NCBI GenBank assembly: GCA_947623455.1
Contig: OX392536.1
Span: forward strand, 37,825,465 to 37,889,464
Reading direction: 5' to 3'
Source of the DNA: Mimachlamys varia
Lineage: Eukaryota; Mollusca; Bivalvia; Pectinida; Pectinidae
Length of the DNA: 64,000 bases
Shown here piece by piece: positions 22,201-34,433 of the stretch (position 1 is the stretch's first letter; each line of letters begins with the position of its first letter). The notes beneath the pieces were generated by a model. The model saw only the letters and a program-made list of their open reading frames with translations, made no database searches and was not told the origin of the DNA. The translations under genes were made by a program, and so were the position numbers.

Positions 22201-25200
22201 GAGGTTGTTTAGGCGTGACCTACCTACAACATAAGGTGGTGAAGGCATGACCTACCTACAACACAAGGTGGTGTAGGCATGACCTACCTACAACACGAGG
22301 TGGTGTAGGCCTGACCTTACCTACAACACGAGGTGGTGTAGGCCTGACCTACCTACAACACGAGGTGGTGTAGGCATGACCTACCTTACCTACAACAGGA
22401 GGTGGTGAAGGCATGACCTACCTACAACACAAGGTGGTGTAGGCATGACCTACCTACAACACGAGGTGGTGTAGGCCTGACCTTACCTACAACACGAGGT
22501 GGTGTAGGCCTGACCTTACCTACAACACGAGGTGGTGTAGGCCTGACCTACCTACAACACGAGGTGGTGTAGGCCTGACATTACCTACAACACGAGGTGG
22601 TGTAGGCATGACCTACCTTACCTACAACACGAGGTGGTGAAGGCATGACCTACCTACAACACGAGGTGGTGTAGGCATGACCTACCTACAACATGAGGTG
22701 GTGTATAGGCCTGACCTACCTATAACATTGGGTGGTGTAGGCATGACCTACCTACAACACGAGGTGGTGTAGGCCTGACCTTACCTACAACACGAGGTGA
22801 TGTAGGTGTGACCTACCTACAACACGAGGTGGTGTAGGCCTGACCTAACCTACAACACGAGGTGGTGTAGGCGTGACCTACCTACAACACGAGGTGGTGT
22901 AGGCATGACCTACCTACAACACGAGGTGGTGTAGGCCTGACCTTACCTACAACACGAGGTGGTGTAGGCCTGACCTTACCTACAACACGAGGTGGTGTAG
23001 GCGTGACCTACCTACAACACGAGGTGGTTTAGGCATGACCTACCTACAACACGAGGTGGTGTAGGCGTGACCTACATACAACATTGGGTGGTGTAGGCAT
23101 GACCTACCTACAACACGAGGTTGTTTAGGCGTGACCTACCTACAACACAAGGTGGTGAAGGCATGACCTACCTACAACACAAGGTGGTGTAGGCATGACC
23201 TACCTACAACACGAGGTGGTGTAGGCCTGACCTTACCTACAACACGAGGTGGTGTAGGCCTGACCTACCTACAACACGAGGTGGTGTAGGCATGACCTAC
23301 CTTACCTACAACACGAGGTGGTGAAGGCATGACCTACCTACAACACAAGGTGGTGTAGGCATGACCTACCTACAACACGAGGTGGTGTAGGCCTGACCTT
23401 ACCTACAACACGAGGTGGTGTAGGCCTGACCTTACCTACAACACGAGGTGGTGTAGGCCTGACCTACCTACAACACGAGGTGGTGTAGGCCTGACATTAC
23501 CTACAACACGAGGTGGTGTAGGCATGACCTACCTTACCTACAACACGAGGTGGTGAAGGCATGACCTACCTACAACACGAGGTGGTGTAGGCATGACCTA
23601 CCTACAACACGAGGTGGTGTAGGCATGACCTACCTACAACACGAGGTGGTGTAGGCCTGACCTTACCTACAACACGAGGTGGTGTAGGCCTGACCTTACC
23701 TACAACACGAGGTGGTGTAGGCGTGACCTACCTTCAACACGAGGTGGTGTAGGCCTGACCTTACCTACAACACGAGGTGGTGTAGGCCTGACCTTACCTA
23801 CAACACAAGGTGGTGTAGGCGTGACCTACCTACAACACGAGGTGGTGTAGGCCTGACCTTACCTACAACACAAGGTGGTGTAGGCCTGACCTTACCTACA
23901 ACACAAGGTGGTGTAGGCCTGACCTACCTTCAACACGAGGTGGTGCAGGCATTTGAGTTCACTCTCCAGAGACAAATTTAGACAATAAACATTTAATACT
24001 GTAAATGGTTATAATTTGGAAATCATGAACTGAAGCAATTTGCTCTCTAATGTTTTACTACGGTATTGTAGATAATACATGTTTGCATTCCCTTGGTAGC
24101 ATTTGTAATCCTATTGATCTGTTGCAGATGCTGACCTATCTCCAACCAGATGAATTGAGTGCCGTAATCCCACAAAATATAATGATGCCCCGCCCCTTCC
24201 TCCTCCAGCCGGGAGATGTTCTCTTTGTTACGGGGCTGGGGAGAGTTGACTACCTGGAGGTGACAATCACATGATCATTTTCAGTTATTAGCTAAGGGCT
24301 ACTCAATAATCAATTGTGTGGCAGAGGTGGGAGGCGCCTGTGTTGATATATTACAGGTGGTTGGGTTAAAACCAGATCTTCCTTCCATTTCCTATATCAA
24401 ATCATTTTAGATATTTGATGGATGGTAAGGTTTTTGGAAAGTGCCTCCTGATGTACCCTCTCACATGGTTAATTCTAGAACAGCCCTTATCATTTTAACT
24501 TTTCATGTACACATTAAGTAATTTTATAATCAGATGGTTTTAAGGTTGGAATTTCAGCTGTTTCCAAGTTCTGGCCTCACCAACTAAGAATGTTTCCAAA
24601 CCTTCATCTGTTAACATTGTCATGCGAACAATTACTTATTATGGAGAGAGAAAAAAAACCTGAAGCTACCAGGATTGGCTCCAGGGTCTTCTCCTATACT
24701 TGGTAACTTGGTCCCTGGATAATTATTTTTGAAACATTATAAGATCCACACTCCATAACTAACCACTGTATGCAACTGTTGTCTAAAAGTTTAAAACGCT
24801 ACAATGATTAGGAAAAAAAAGATTTGGCTCCAGGTCTGTCCTCCTGCTGTCATCATAGTGTGGGTGACAACATAGAGATGGTTGAGATACGCACCCTTTT
24901 TGATTGCTCCAGCCACAGTGAATATCAAAGAACAAATATTGAAATAGCAATTCAGGAATGTTTGAAATGCATTTCAATGCATCCACGATGTTAAAGTTTT
25001 GAAATTGAATCAATTTTTTCATAAGTATACAAATAGTATGTGAATACAAGACGACTTTCCATCATTAAAGCTGTTGGTATTATTTCTATAGGGAAATTCT
25101 CAAGTGTTGATCACAACTTTTGTGAACTCGCGGCTCCCAGTGGTAGACTGTACACTGACGGAGGCAGACAAAATATACAAGGAAAACATTGGCAAGGAAC

Positions 25201-28200
25201 TCTTCAAGGTGAGTTTCAGCCAAATACAGTGACTTTTGTTGCTATGCAATGAGTTAAATTTTAGGATGTTATCTAAGGTCACAGACTAGTACACACCAAT
25301 AGCAGATCTAGAGTTTGGGAATAGGAAATACATTTGGAAAAAAAATTATGTTAACTAGAATTTCTAGTCATCCATTATCTGAAATTTTGAAATCCATTTA
25401 CCCATTCACCCCTGAAATTTCATAATGAACTATTCCAAACTTGAATTGGAAGTGTTCAAATGTGTTTTTAGGGGGTGAATAAGTTAACAAGTAGGGGAAG
25501 TGTGGAAATGCACACCCTGCCCCTTATGTTTTAACATAGCTTAAAAGTTTTAGATTTTTCAGTCCCCTATGATCAATTATGAGTTCTAGAACTAAAAGAA
25601 TCAAACAGCTGTATGATGATGCCGTGTAAGTAATAATTGATATATCTGTTACTGTATCCCAAAAGTTTAAAAGGTGGAGGCACCTTACACTTCAACTTTC
25701 ATTGGATGTGAATAAAATGTAAAGCACAAAACAAATCAATTGTGTGCTTTTATCTGAAGGTTTTCGAGTTGTTTCTTGTCTCAATATATATGGTCAAGCA
25801 TACATTTACAACCATCAGTTAAGTTGCTTAACTAACACTAGTATGAATGGTAACTTGACTTACAGGCAACACATGTAGGGCTGAACTTAGTCTGAACTTA
25901 ATGTATAGCTGTAAACTTATCTTCAGAAATATCTTTCTCTGCTGAAATTTATAAAAAAAAATATCTTAATATGATTCATACTTGGAAAATAAAAAAAGGT
26001 TTGTATGTTTTAGCTATTTCTGATAATGTACAGGATGGCTTTTCTTTGTTAATAGGTGCCGATAGGTGACCAGGATAGACTTAATAAAATACCACCTCTG
26101 GTTGGCAAAGAGTTTGTGGTCCAAAGGACTGATTACGAGACTGCGGCTGCTGACATACAGATGTCCTCTCTCGGTACAGTACAACCTCAAAATGTTTATA
26201 TATTCTCAGCTCTCTCAGTACAGTACAACCTCAATGTTTATATATTCCCAGCTCTCTTGGTACATTACAACCTCAAAATTTTGATATATTCTCAGCTCAC
26301 TTGGTAGAGTACAACCTCAAAACGTTGATATATTCTCAGCTCACTTGGTACAGTACAACCTCAATGTTTATATATTCCCAGCTCTCTTGGTACAGTACAA
26401 CTTCAAAATGTTTATATATTCTCAGCTCACTTGGTACAGTACAACCTCAATGTTTATATATTCCCAGCTCTCTTGGTACAGTACAACTTCAAAATGTTTA
26501 TATATTCTCAGCTCTCTCGGTACAGTACAACCTCAATGTTTATATATTTTCAGCTCTTTTTGTACAGTACAACTTCAAAACGTTTATATTCCCAGCTCTC
26601 TTGGTACAGAACAACTTCAAAATGTTTATATATTCTCAGCTCACTTGGTACAGTACAACCTCAATGTTTATATATTCTCAGCCCACTTGGTACAGTACAA
26701 CCTCAATGTTTATATATTTTCAGCTCTCTTGGTACAGGACAACCTCAAAACGTTTATATATTCTCAGCTCACTTGGTACAGTACAACCTCAATGTTTATA
26801 TATTCTCAGCTCACTTGGTACAGTACAACTTCAAAATGTTTATATATTCTCAGCTCTCTCGGTACAGTACAACCTCAATGTTTATATATTTTCAGCTCTC
26901 TTGGTACATTACAACCTCAATGTTTATATATTCTCAGCTCACTTTGTACAGTACAACCTCAAAACGTTTATATTCCCAGCTCTCTTGGTACAGTACAACC
27001 TCAAATTGTGTATATATTCTCAGCTCACTTGGTACAGTACAACTTCAAAATGTTTATATATTCTCAGCTCTCTCGGTACAGTACAACCTCAAAATGTTTA
27101 TATATTCTCAGCTCTCTCGGTACAGTACAACCTCAAAACATTGATATATTCTCAGCTCACTTGGTACAGTACAACCTCAATGTTTATATATTTTCAGCTC
27201 TCTTGGTACAGTACAACCTCAAAACGTTGATTTATTCCCAACTCACTTGGTACAGTACAGTACAGCCTCAAATTGTGTATATATGCTCAGCTCCCTTGGT
27301 ACAGTACAACCTCAAAATTTTGATATATTCTCAGCTCCCTTGGTACAGTACAACCTCAAAATTTTGATATATTCTCAGCTCTCGGTACAGTACAACCTCA
27401 AAACATTGATATTTTCACAGCTCACTTGGTACACTACAACCCCAAAACTTTTATATATTCATAGTTTCTATTTAGCATCCTTTGTATGTGCAAATAAATT
27501 TCACACTTGTTTATACTTAAAGAACATCATAGGAAATCCTTTCTCAAAAAGCTGTGAAGTCAAATAGGCAAAACAGAGATAGGGATGTTATAGTCTTTTG
27601 TATAAAGAAGCTATATGGCCTGAAGAAGACTCAGATATACCGATTTCCTCAGATAAATAAACTTACCTTTCAGGTAATCTATGTTTCTAGATAACCTAGC
27701 TAGGTAGTCCAATGCTCAGCAACTATGTGGTAGATGCCCTATAGTAAAAGCTGTCTTTTTGTTTTCGCTCCATACCTGTCATAGTAGAGGGATGAAACTT
27801 TATATGATTGTTAACCACTTTTAGAAGTGTTGCATACTAAGCTTTTTGTCTTTCAAAGAACAAGGTCTCAAACTTGGGTCAAAGATGTGTGATTGTTTCA
27901 AACATTCAAATGTGTATGCCAATGAATAGTCCCTTACTTAGTCTAATTAGATCTTACAGAATACAATAAAACTTAAAGGTCATCAGATCAAAGGTTAAGC
28001 TCATATTTTACATCTTACCTCATTGTCATCTGATCAAAGGTCAAAGCCAAATACACCCACATCGCATACACCGGGAGGCCATTGTTAAATGACCCTGGCT
28101 GTTAATAGGACATAAAAACAATCAACCAACCAACCAAAAAATCAAGGTCAATTTTTACATCACTTAACTGCTCAACATTTTGTTACGACATTATGAAACA

Positions 28201-29835
28201 AAATTGGTCAAGAACAAGCAACATGGCAATTAACAGAACTTCAAGGTCATTGGAGCAAAAGTCAAGGTCAAATTTTACATCTCTTACCTGCTTGACATTT
28301 CGCTATGACATCATGCAGTAAAGTTAGTAATAATCAAACAAGGTGTCAACTGACCAATTACAAAGTAATTCTATCAAAGGCCAAGTCAAACGTTATATCT
28401 TTTAAATCTTAACTTAAAGGGACAGATAACATAGTGGGGCCCTTCCTAACGTGTCAGTGTTTTAGTATTGATTCAACTTTGTATGCAGCCAAACTGTATC
28501 TACATACTGGGTATGTTATTATTATGGACTGATGCAGCCTTACAACATTCTCTTAGCTGGAATATTTCCTTATTTTTTCATATTCAATTCTTTACAATAA
28601 TTCTTGTTCCCGTGTGCCATTTGGGAAGGTGGGGGGGGGGGGGGGGTTAGTATTAATACTTTATTGTATGTTTTTGTCAGCACATGTTGGAAGTGTACTT
28701 TCAAGTTTGCAGAGGTTGGTTTAGGTGACCCAAGTCATCTAAGCTGTGGAGCAGTTAAGGGATACAAGCTAAATGGGCCTTTTGTTATTATTGCATAAAG
28801 ATGATATTAAACAGTTATTATCATACCCCCCCCCCCCCCAACAAAGTTAGGGGGGGGGGGGTATACTGGAATCAGGTTGTCCGTCCGTCTATCTGTAGAC
28901 ACAATTTTTCCGGCTATGCATTCGCTCAATTTTCAATGGATCTTTTTAAAATTTTGTGGGAATAGACAGAACAGTATGAAGATGTGCCCCCTTGAAGTTA
29001 ATTTGATTTTCGACCTTTTTTCAGAAAGTTGTTCCCTTTTTATGTAAAACATTACCACAATTTTGTCCGGCTATGTATTCGCTGTTTTCAACGGATCTTT
29101 TTGAAATTTTGTTGGAATAGACAGTATAGTATGAAGATGCGCCCCTCATTTGTTGTACAATTGACTTTAAGCCATTATCTCACCTGTATTTTAGCCATTA
29201 TTTAACCTCGTATTTTAGCCATTATTTAACCCCGTATTTTAGCCATTATTAACCATTAATTAACCCCGTATTTTAGCCATTATGTATTTGAGTAATAATT
29301 TTTCCTGTATTTTAGTCCTTATTTAACCTTGTATTTTAACCATTATTTTACCTGTATTGGAGCCATTTTTTTTTTACCTGTAATTAAGCCATTATTTTAC
29401 CTTTTTTTTCCCCCATTATTTTACCTGTATTTTTTCCATTATTTTATCTGTTTATTAGTCATTATTTATCCCTGTATTTTAGCCTTTATGTTAACTGTAA
29501 TTTAGCCATTATTATACCTGTATTTTAGCCATTATTTTACCCTGTATTTGAGCCATTATTTTACCTGTAATTTAGCCATTATTTAACCTGTATTTTAGCC
29601 ATTATTTAACCATGTACTGTAGCCATTATTCAACCCTGTATTTTTTTGTGTAGGTTGGGTATCGGTGACTGTTCTCTTTGGTATGACGGGTGACACGGTC
29701 AAAGTGAAGGTGTACACTCCTGGAGGAAAAGGACTATACATGCGTTGCCCATCCCTTCTGCCCTATACCCACACATTCAAGGGTAAACGAGTCAAAGGCA
29801 CACGGAGATACAGGAAACGTAACCCATTGGTGTGA
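15201..29835 (+). CDS. NOA1: NOA1, mitochondrial circularly permuted GTPase, complete
   Basis: NOA1 is a mitochondrial GTPase needed for ribosome assembly and translation in the organelle. Exons: 15201-16263, 16822-16950, 18178-18342, 20098-20324, 24128-24259, 25092-25208, 26056-26173, 29654-29835. All junctions are GT-AG with matching phases, giving 710 aa, close to the vertebrate length (~700). Order of motifs shows the permutation: CX2C...CX2C zinc module (C186, C189, C222, C225), G4 (SKVD, 290-293), G5 (SSLTG, 333-337), then P-loop GNMNAGKST (361-369), G2 (PGTT), and G3 DTPG (519-522). The N-terminus is basic and hydroxylated with no early acidic residue, which fits a mitochondrial presequence. 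It starts at the first ATG of the open frame. Introns 4 and 7 hold large tandem arrays. A candidate polyadenylation signal AATAAA is at 30945, with another at 31646. Confidence 0.96.
16822..16950 (+). CDS. NOA1: NOA1 exon 2: P-loop
   Basis: Starts at CATTTCAG|GAAATG. Contains the Walker A motif [15 protein letters not shown] and ends at TGGCCAG|GTACAT, splitting the Gly of PG|TT. Confidence 0.95.
18178..18342 (+). CDS. NOA1: NOA1 exon 3: switch region (G2)
   Basis: Begins [13 protein letters not shown], which contains the G2 threonine, and continues with a basic helical segment ([18 protein letters not shown]). Acceptor TTGTGCAG, donor GGCAG|GTATGT. Confidence 0.93.
18697..18866. mobile_element. 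MITE with TIR GAACCTTGTTATCT
   Basis: Inverted ends: TTTGAACCTTGTTATCTTGA on the left and GTTCGAGATAACAAGGTTC on the right. About 170 bp, non-coding, in NOA1 intron 3. Related copy at 8646-8822. Confidence 0.65.
20098..20324 (+). CDS. NOA1: NOA1 exon 4: G3 motif
   Basis: Ends [14 protein letters not shown], with DTPG as the Walker B/G3 motif. Acceptor TTCTGACAG, donor TCT|GTAAGTATC. The 32-bp minisatellite begins about 50 bp after the donor. Confidence 0.95.
20380..23955. repeat. 32-bp minisatellite, ~110 copies, NOA1 intron 4
   Basis: Unit of 31-33 bp: GGTGGTGTAGGCATGACCTA followed by CCTACAACACGA, with variants GTGAAGG, TTGGG, and CCTTACC. A rare variant (GGTGGTGTATAGGCC then TATAACATTGGG) recurs at 21781 and 22697, and the following ~900 bp match, so a 916-bp higher-order segment is duplicated. 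On the minus strand many units read TAG|GTAAGG, a donor-like motif. It fills most of the intron between NOA1 exons 4 and 5. Confidence 0.95.
24128..24259 (+). CDS. NOA1: NOA1 exon 5
   Basis: Forty-four codons, [15 protein letters not shown]... to GRVDYLE. Acceptor TGTTGCAG, donor GAG|GTGACA. The phrase '[12 protein letters not shown]' fits the C-terminal domain of NOA1. Confidence 0.92.
25092..25208 (+). CDS. NOA1: NOA1 exon 6
   Basis: Thirty-nine codons, starting [17 protein letters not shown] and ending IGKELFK. Acceptor TTCTATAG, donor AAG|GTGAGT. Confidence 0.92.
26056..26173 (+). CDS. NOA1: NOA1 exon 7; donor lies in the first unit of a tandem array
   Basis: Starts [17 protein letters not shown] and ends IQMSSLG, with donor CTCTCG|GTACAGTAC. 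The same CTCTCTCGGTACAGTACAAC recurs throughout the array that follows. Acceptor GTTAATAG. Confidence 0.92.
26164..27465. repeat. 42-44-bp minisatellite copying the NOA1 exon 7 donor, ~30 copies
   Basis: Units carry CTCTCTCGGTACAGTACAAC, then CTCAAAATGTTTATATATTC, then TCAG. The first unit contains the last ~8 bases of exon 7 and its real donor. Each later unit reads as acceptor-like TATATATTCTCAG, eight 'exon' bases CTCTCTCG (or CTCACTTG), then the donor GGTACAG. Open frames through the array are not considered genes. Confidence 0.95.
28824..29160. mobile_element. Poly-C/poly-G hairpin element with internal direct repeat
   Basis: Starts with about sixteen C, a short loop (AACAAAGTTA) and about twelve G, forming a near-perfect inverted repeat, then GTATACTGGAATCAGGTTGT. 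A ~135-bp segment with CCGGCTATG(C/T)ATTCGCT and GAATAGACAG occurs twice (28905 and 29055). This arrangement is common in dispersed bivalve repeats; the class is unclear. Confidence 0.55.
29165..29645. repeat. 23-bp minisatellite ending at the NOA1 exon 8 acceptor, ~20 copies
   Basis: Degenerate unit CCATTATTTAACCTGTATTT plus TAG. It runs directly into the real acceptor (TATTTTTTTGTGTAG|GTTGGG). Each unit carries a pyrimidine-rich stretch ending TTTTAG, so it looks like a series of decayed acceptors. Confidence 0.88.
29654..29835 (+). CDS. NOA1: NOA1 exon 8, C-terminus and stop
   Basis: Begins [18 protein letters not shown], ends [13 protein letters not shown] with TGA at 29833-29835. The basic tail fits RNA contact in the NOA1 family. 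Confidence 0.94.
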
Positions 29836-30894
29836 TGGTGTGTCACAATACACAGATTGTCAGACATTGTGGCAAGATATTTCAGCATTTTTAAATGTGG
29901 ATGAGGTTCTAATTCAGGGATGTTTATAAACTTCTACAGGCGTATGTTGTTGCATACCATAAATGTTGAAGGTTTTAATTTTTTTATTCTTTGAAAATTT
30001 TAGCTCATAAAACTTTAAAGAAATCTTGTCTACCAAGTTAAAAAATACACAGTTCTTAAAAAAGAAATGGTTTGAAGGAATACCTGATAGACTTCTGCGA
30101 ATGTTGTTGATGTTGAGTGGTGCCTGAGTCAGTACTGTGACACTAGTAGTATTCTCTGAAGCCGAGAAAATTGATATGTTTAACTGTTCTACAAAATGTG
30201 ATGTAACTGTAATACCTGTAACAAAGTGGGACTTAGATTTACTGCTGAGGTGTACAAAATCTGGCTTAAAATGAAACACCGGACACAGGGTGTTTGCAAT
30301 TAGTATAACCGTACCAATAGTAATTAGTTAGCGGTAATTAGTTCGCACGGGGTTCATAGGTGGTCTATGGGGCAGTGATCTAACGGTAAGATTAGGATCT
30401 ATCAAACAGCTTCCACATGTCGATCAGGGTGTTAGAGGAGTAGAAATGTAATTGCAGTCATCTTCAGAGCGTTACATATATGGTAAACTCGGGAGGGGAT
30501 TGCACTTTGCACACGACCCTCTAGATTCTGGGAGGGATAAAAAGGGGTTTGGTATAAGGGATGAGACAGAGCGATACAGACCACGGGAATGGACGGACCG
30601 ACAATAACTAACACCTGGAGGAACCGATGAATAAAACTACAGAACTTACCAACAAAACTTTGTCACTCTTGCTTTGTTACATACCATTATGTAAATAGAA
30701 TTTCACTATTGACATTCAGTTTTCATGGACATTGGTAGATTCATATTTCAAATTGTAAATAACTCTTTCACATTTAAGAATTTGGTGATACAAAATTATT
30801 AATGTACATGGATAAGCTAGTTTGTCTGTGTGTGATGAAATGTTTATAAATGGATTATGGGTTTTGTATTAAGGTATAATCAGGCAATATGTCT

Positions 30895-31180
30895 TCATGT
30901 GGATTTCACGTGAAATTGTGGTAAAAATAGTGAATGTCACATTAAATAAATGTGACTTTTTATTTAACTATTTTTTGAAATGCTTATTTCATTACAAGAC
31001 TGTATATTATGGTTGTCACATGAATTTCAAGTGAATTTTTAATCAAGTTGATTTTTACATGCATATTTTTTCATTAGAGTTTCATATGAATTTCGAATGA
31101 AAAATTGCACGTGAAATTCACATGAAATAATTCATGTGAATTTCACGTGGATAAAATGTGAATTTTTTTTCACATGAAGA
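30895..31180. repeat. Palindrome-rich stretch with TTTCACGTGAAA-type motifs
   Basis: Repeated inverted motifs: GATTTCACGTGAAATTG, TTCACATGAA, TGCACGTGAAATTCACATGA, TTCATGTGAATTTCACGTGG. CACGTG is an E-box core, but clustering and overlap of self-complementary halves suggest a decayed fold-back repeat. Confidence 0.6.
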
Positions 31181-32329
31181 AACATTGGCTGCATTTAACA
31201 TGCTTGTGACTTTGGAGAGATTCAAGTGAACTATATTGAGAAACTATGCTTTATATAAGTGTGATTGTGTGATTATTAAAGTGTATGGGCCTTTCCCTAA
31301 AGTGTTATTCCCCTTTATAGGCCACAATGGTGGAGTCATGATATGGCAAACAAGGGAGATAACTACACTTTTGAGATAGGCAATATACACACAGTGAAAG
31401 TCACTCTCCATGACAACACTAGTTGGACTAGTAACCGAGGGCACTCTAACCCAAGCAGTCTACCTAATTAATATTCTGGGAAAATAAAGAACAGTAATAT
31501 AACAAAGTTGTATATACTAGGGTATACTTATTAATGCAAGACCCGAATTTCTAGTGTGTGATTTCAATGTCGTGTTTTTCACAGCCTATACAATGAATTC
31601 TACTAAAATATACATGTATTTCAAAATATATACTTGTATCTATGAAATAAAACTGTTATTTTGAAAGGAAGCATTTTGGTTATTAGTACTGTTTGAATAT
31701 CTCACTACAACAAAAAATGAAGTTTCCTACCATGACCCATATTTGAGGTTGTAGATTTGCCTACCGGTATTAACATTATTTTAGGTCTGTGCTTATCTTA
31801 TTTCTGAATGTGGTACTACTGTAAAAAAGCATATACATTAATTTATTCAAAACTACAGGGTGATCAAATTATTGTTAACAAATATTGAATCATCAACTGA
31901 AGGCCCAGATATAATGCTTTGATATAATGCTGGGAATTTCGGGGAAGAAAGGCCATCTGAAAGAAGTGAAGTTCAGAAAAAAGATTCCAAAGTAAGTGTT
32001 CCCTATGCCTACAAATGCCACCAATACCGGGGTTATACTCACTCACAGGCTTTGTACCACTGGAGGCAGATTCACAAGAGAATCATTCTTTTTTAAGCTC
32101 CCCTGTTAGAACATAGAGATTTTGACCCGTTGTGAATTTAAATGTTAATGTTAGAGCCTTGTCATTCAATCAATATTTGTATCAGGATGCTAAACTTTGA
32201 CTTGGAGGTTCTTTGGGGGTCTTATATTGGTGTAGTGTTATCTAACTTGAATTTTTTTTTTTTTTTTCAAATTGTGACCGGTTGTTGACTTAACTTTTTC
32301 TGACCACTTCCAATGTAAAAGTTTTTGGT

Positions 32330-33335
32330 GCAAGTAATGTAGAGGCTTGTCGTTCACTCAATATTTGTACCGGGACTGCAGCCTGTAGAGCAGTGCCATC
32401 CAGATTTCTTTTAATTTTTATTTATAGTAACAGTGACCTAGTTTTGACTGCAGAAGTTTAAACCAAAACTCATACAAGAGGTGATGTATGTTAACACTTG
32501 GGTGAAGATTAGTGTCAATCAATTGAAAAATGTAGCCTGTAAAACGATGACATCCAATTTCTGTCAATTTCTAATTATAGTAACAGTGACCTTGATTTTG
32601 AAAGCAGCAGGTCGAAACACGAACTGGTACAAGGGATAATGTTTGTAAACACTTGATTGAAGTTTCATGCCAAACATTTGAGAAATGCAACCTATCAAGG
32701 GGTATGTACATCCAATTTGTGTCAATTTCTTTTTTTAGTTATGGTGATCTAGTTTTTGAACCTAATAGGTTGAAATGCAAACTTGTACAAAGGATGATGT
32801 TTGTTAACACTGGTCAAGTTTAGTGTCAAGTGGTGACATTTAAAGGCTGTCATTTTCTATTTATAGTAACAGTGACCTTGTTTTTCACCAGAGAAGGTTT
32901 AAAAAATCAGAGATTAACAAAGCATCAACAAAACCATAATCCTAACTTAAAATTGATTAAACTAGAGGCAAAATATGAAAAAAGGAAAGATTTACATGGA
33001 AACCCTCATTAAAGTACAAGAGAATTAGACCAGGTGTTCCAGAAGAGTAAGCGTCTTCTGCTTCTGTTTCTATTGAATTTCGAATTTTTACAAGGGATGA
33101 TGTTTGTTAACATTTGGGTAAAGTTTAGTATCAATCAAATGAGAAATGCAGACAGTAGAGCTGTGGCATCCAATTTGGTCGATTTCTATTGATAGTAATG
33201 GTGACCTAGTTTTTTTTAATGCAGCCGATTGAAACACAAATTTGTACAAAGGATGATGTTTGTGAACACTTGTGTGAATTTTCATGCCTATCAGTTGAGA
33301 AATGCAGTATATAGATTTGTCGTAAGGGTATAATA
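32330..33335. repeat. Degenerate ~155-bp tandem repeat, 5-6 copies
   Basis: Recurring block order: TTTGTTAACACTTGG, AGTTTAGTGTCAATCA, TTGAGAAATGCAGCC, GCATCCAATTT, ATTTATAGTAACAGTGACC. Single copies occur elsewhere (7526-7670). Non-coding. Confidence 0.75.
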
Positions 33336-33580
33336 ATCATATACATTGTATTAACATTTGCTCTGTAATTTTGCATTGACACAATGCTAAGAGGCAGTTG
33401 CTGCCATATGCCTAAAACACCTAGTGCGTCAGACTATAACAGCAGTTGCCATGTTATTGTGATGTCATCATTCTCTATTGTGATGTCAGCAATTTCATTA
33501 TTGTCTCCACTTGATTTTCTGTTCAAAATTGGTTCGAAGAAACTAAACAAAGCACAATTATTCTATCAAAATGTTAATAT

Positions 33581-33726
33581 AAGTAATGAACATTTTAGCA
33601 AATATTAAATTGTTACAGACCTATAGCACACATAAATTGCTATTGATTTATAACAAATTTAGTTTGTCATCAATAGCAATGTGTGTTATAGGACTTTAAC
33701 AACATTTGCTAAAATATTCATTGCTT
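33581..33726. mobile_element. Fold-back (MITE-like) element with ~60-bp arms
   Basis: Left arm AAGTAATGAACATTTTAGCA ... CTATAGCACACATAAATTGC pairs with right arm GCAATGTGTGTTATAGGACT ... ATTTGCTAAAATATTCATTG, around a ~22-bp loop. Arms differ by several substitutions. No coding. Confidence 0.75.
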
Positions 33727-34327
33727 AAATGTACCAAAGTCTATATAACTTAGTATATTGTGGCAGCACCTGGGCGTTTATTGTGAACAATACAGCATAT
33801 ATACTGTGTGGGGAACTGTGTGCATGACAAGAACAGATATTTTAAATATTTATTCCAAAACAATTGATTGTTGTAAAGTAAAAAAAAAATAATTGAATAT
33901 TAAAATTTGATTCCAAGACAGGCGATAATCCTAATTGGTGATGAAGTTTTGATAAAGGTGCTTTCATAGACACAAAATATACTACTGGTTCACTTGATGA
34001 CCTATTATTGCGTATTTTTAATGCATGATGGGATTGGTAAATACCGGAAGTTATTCGTTACCTACGAAAACAAACTCACCAAAACTTCGATAGGTCAAGC
34101 ATGTGGCAACACTTGGAGGACCAGAAGAGTCAGATGCATTTATAGTTGTGTATCAGCATACGACGGATTTATTTAATCTCTTAATAATGAGTATGCGAGA
34201 AGCTCATAATTAATCGGCAAAATGTAATATTGTTTACTTTCATGTCGATGTCGGTGCCGCTTGTTAAAAATTAATGTTTGAATAACAAAAGTGCATAATT
34301 TTACCTTACACGACTTTCGTTCTTAGA

Positions 34328-34433
34328 ATGATGGAACTAAACGACGAAGAACTTACGGATTTATATAAATGGGTAGATTCAATACCTTTATCCAAGACAA
34401 AGAAGAATATAACGAGAGACTTTTCCGACGGAG
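34328..34433 (+). CDS. SPEF1: SPEF1 exon 1
   Basis: Codes for residues 1-35 plus one base; contains LTDLYKWVDSIPLSKTKKNI and RDFSDG, the start of the CH-like domain. Donor GGAG|GTAGGT. Confidence 0.93.

Larger units (their letters stand above)
29836..34327. other. NOA1 3' UTR and region before SPEF1
   Basis: No further gene recognised. Candidate polyadenylation signals AATAAA at 30945-30950 and 31646-31651. Holds a palindrome-rich stretch (30895-31180), a degenerate tandem repeat (32330-33335) and a fold-back element (33581-33726). The SPEF1 promoter should lie near its right end. Confidence 0.6.

Noticed and set aside
26056..27567. Open frames up to 340 codons rich in Tyr/Ser/Gln
   Set aside because: Translation of the 43-bp array and read-through of NOA1 exon 7 in the wrong frame.
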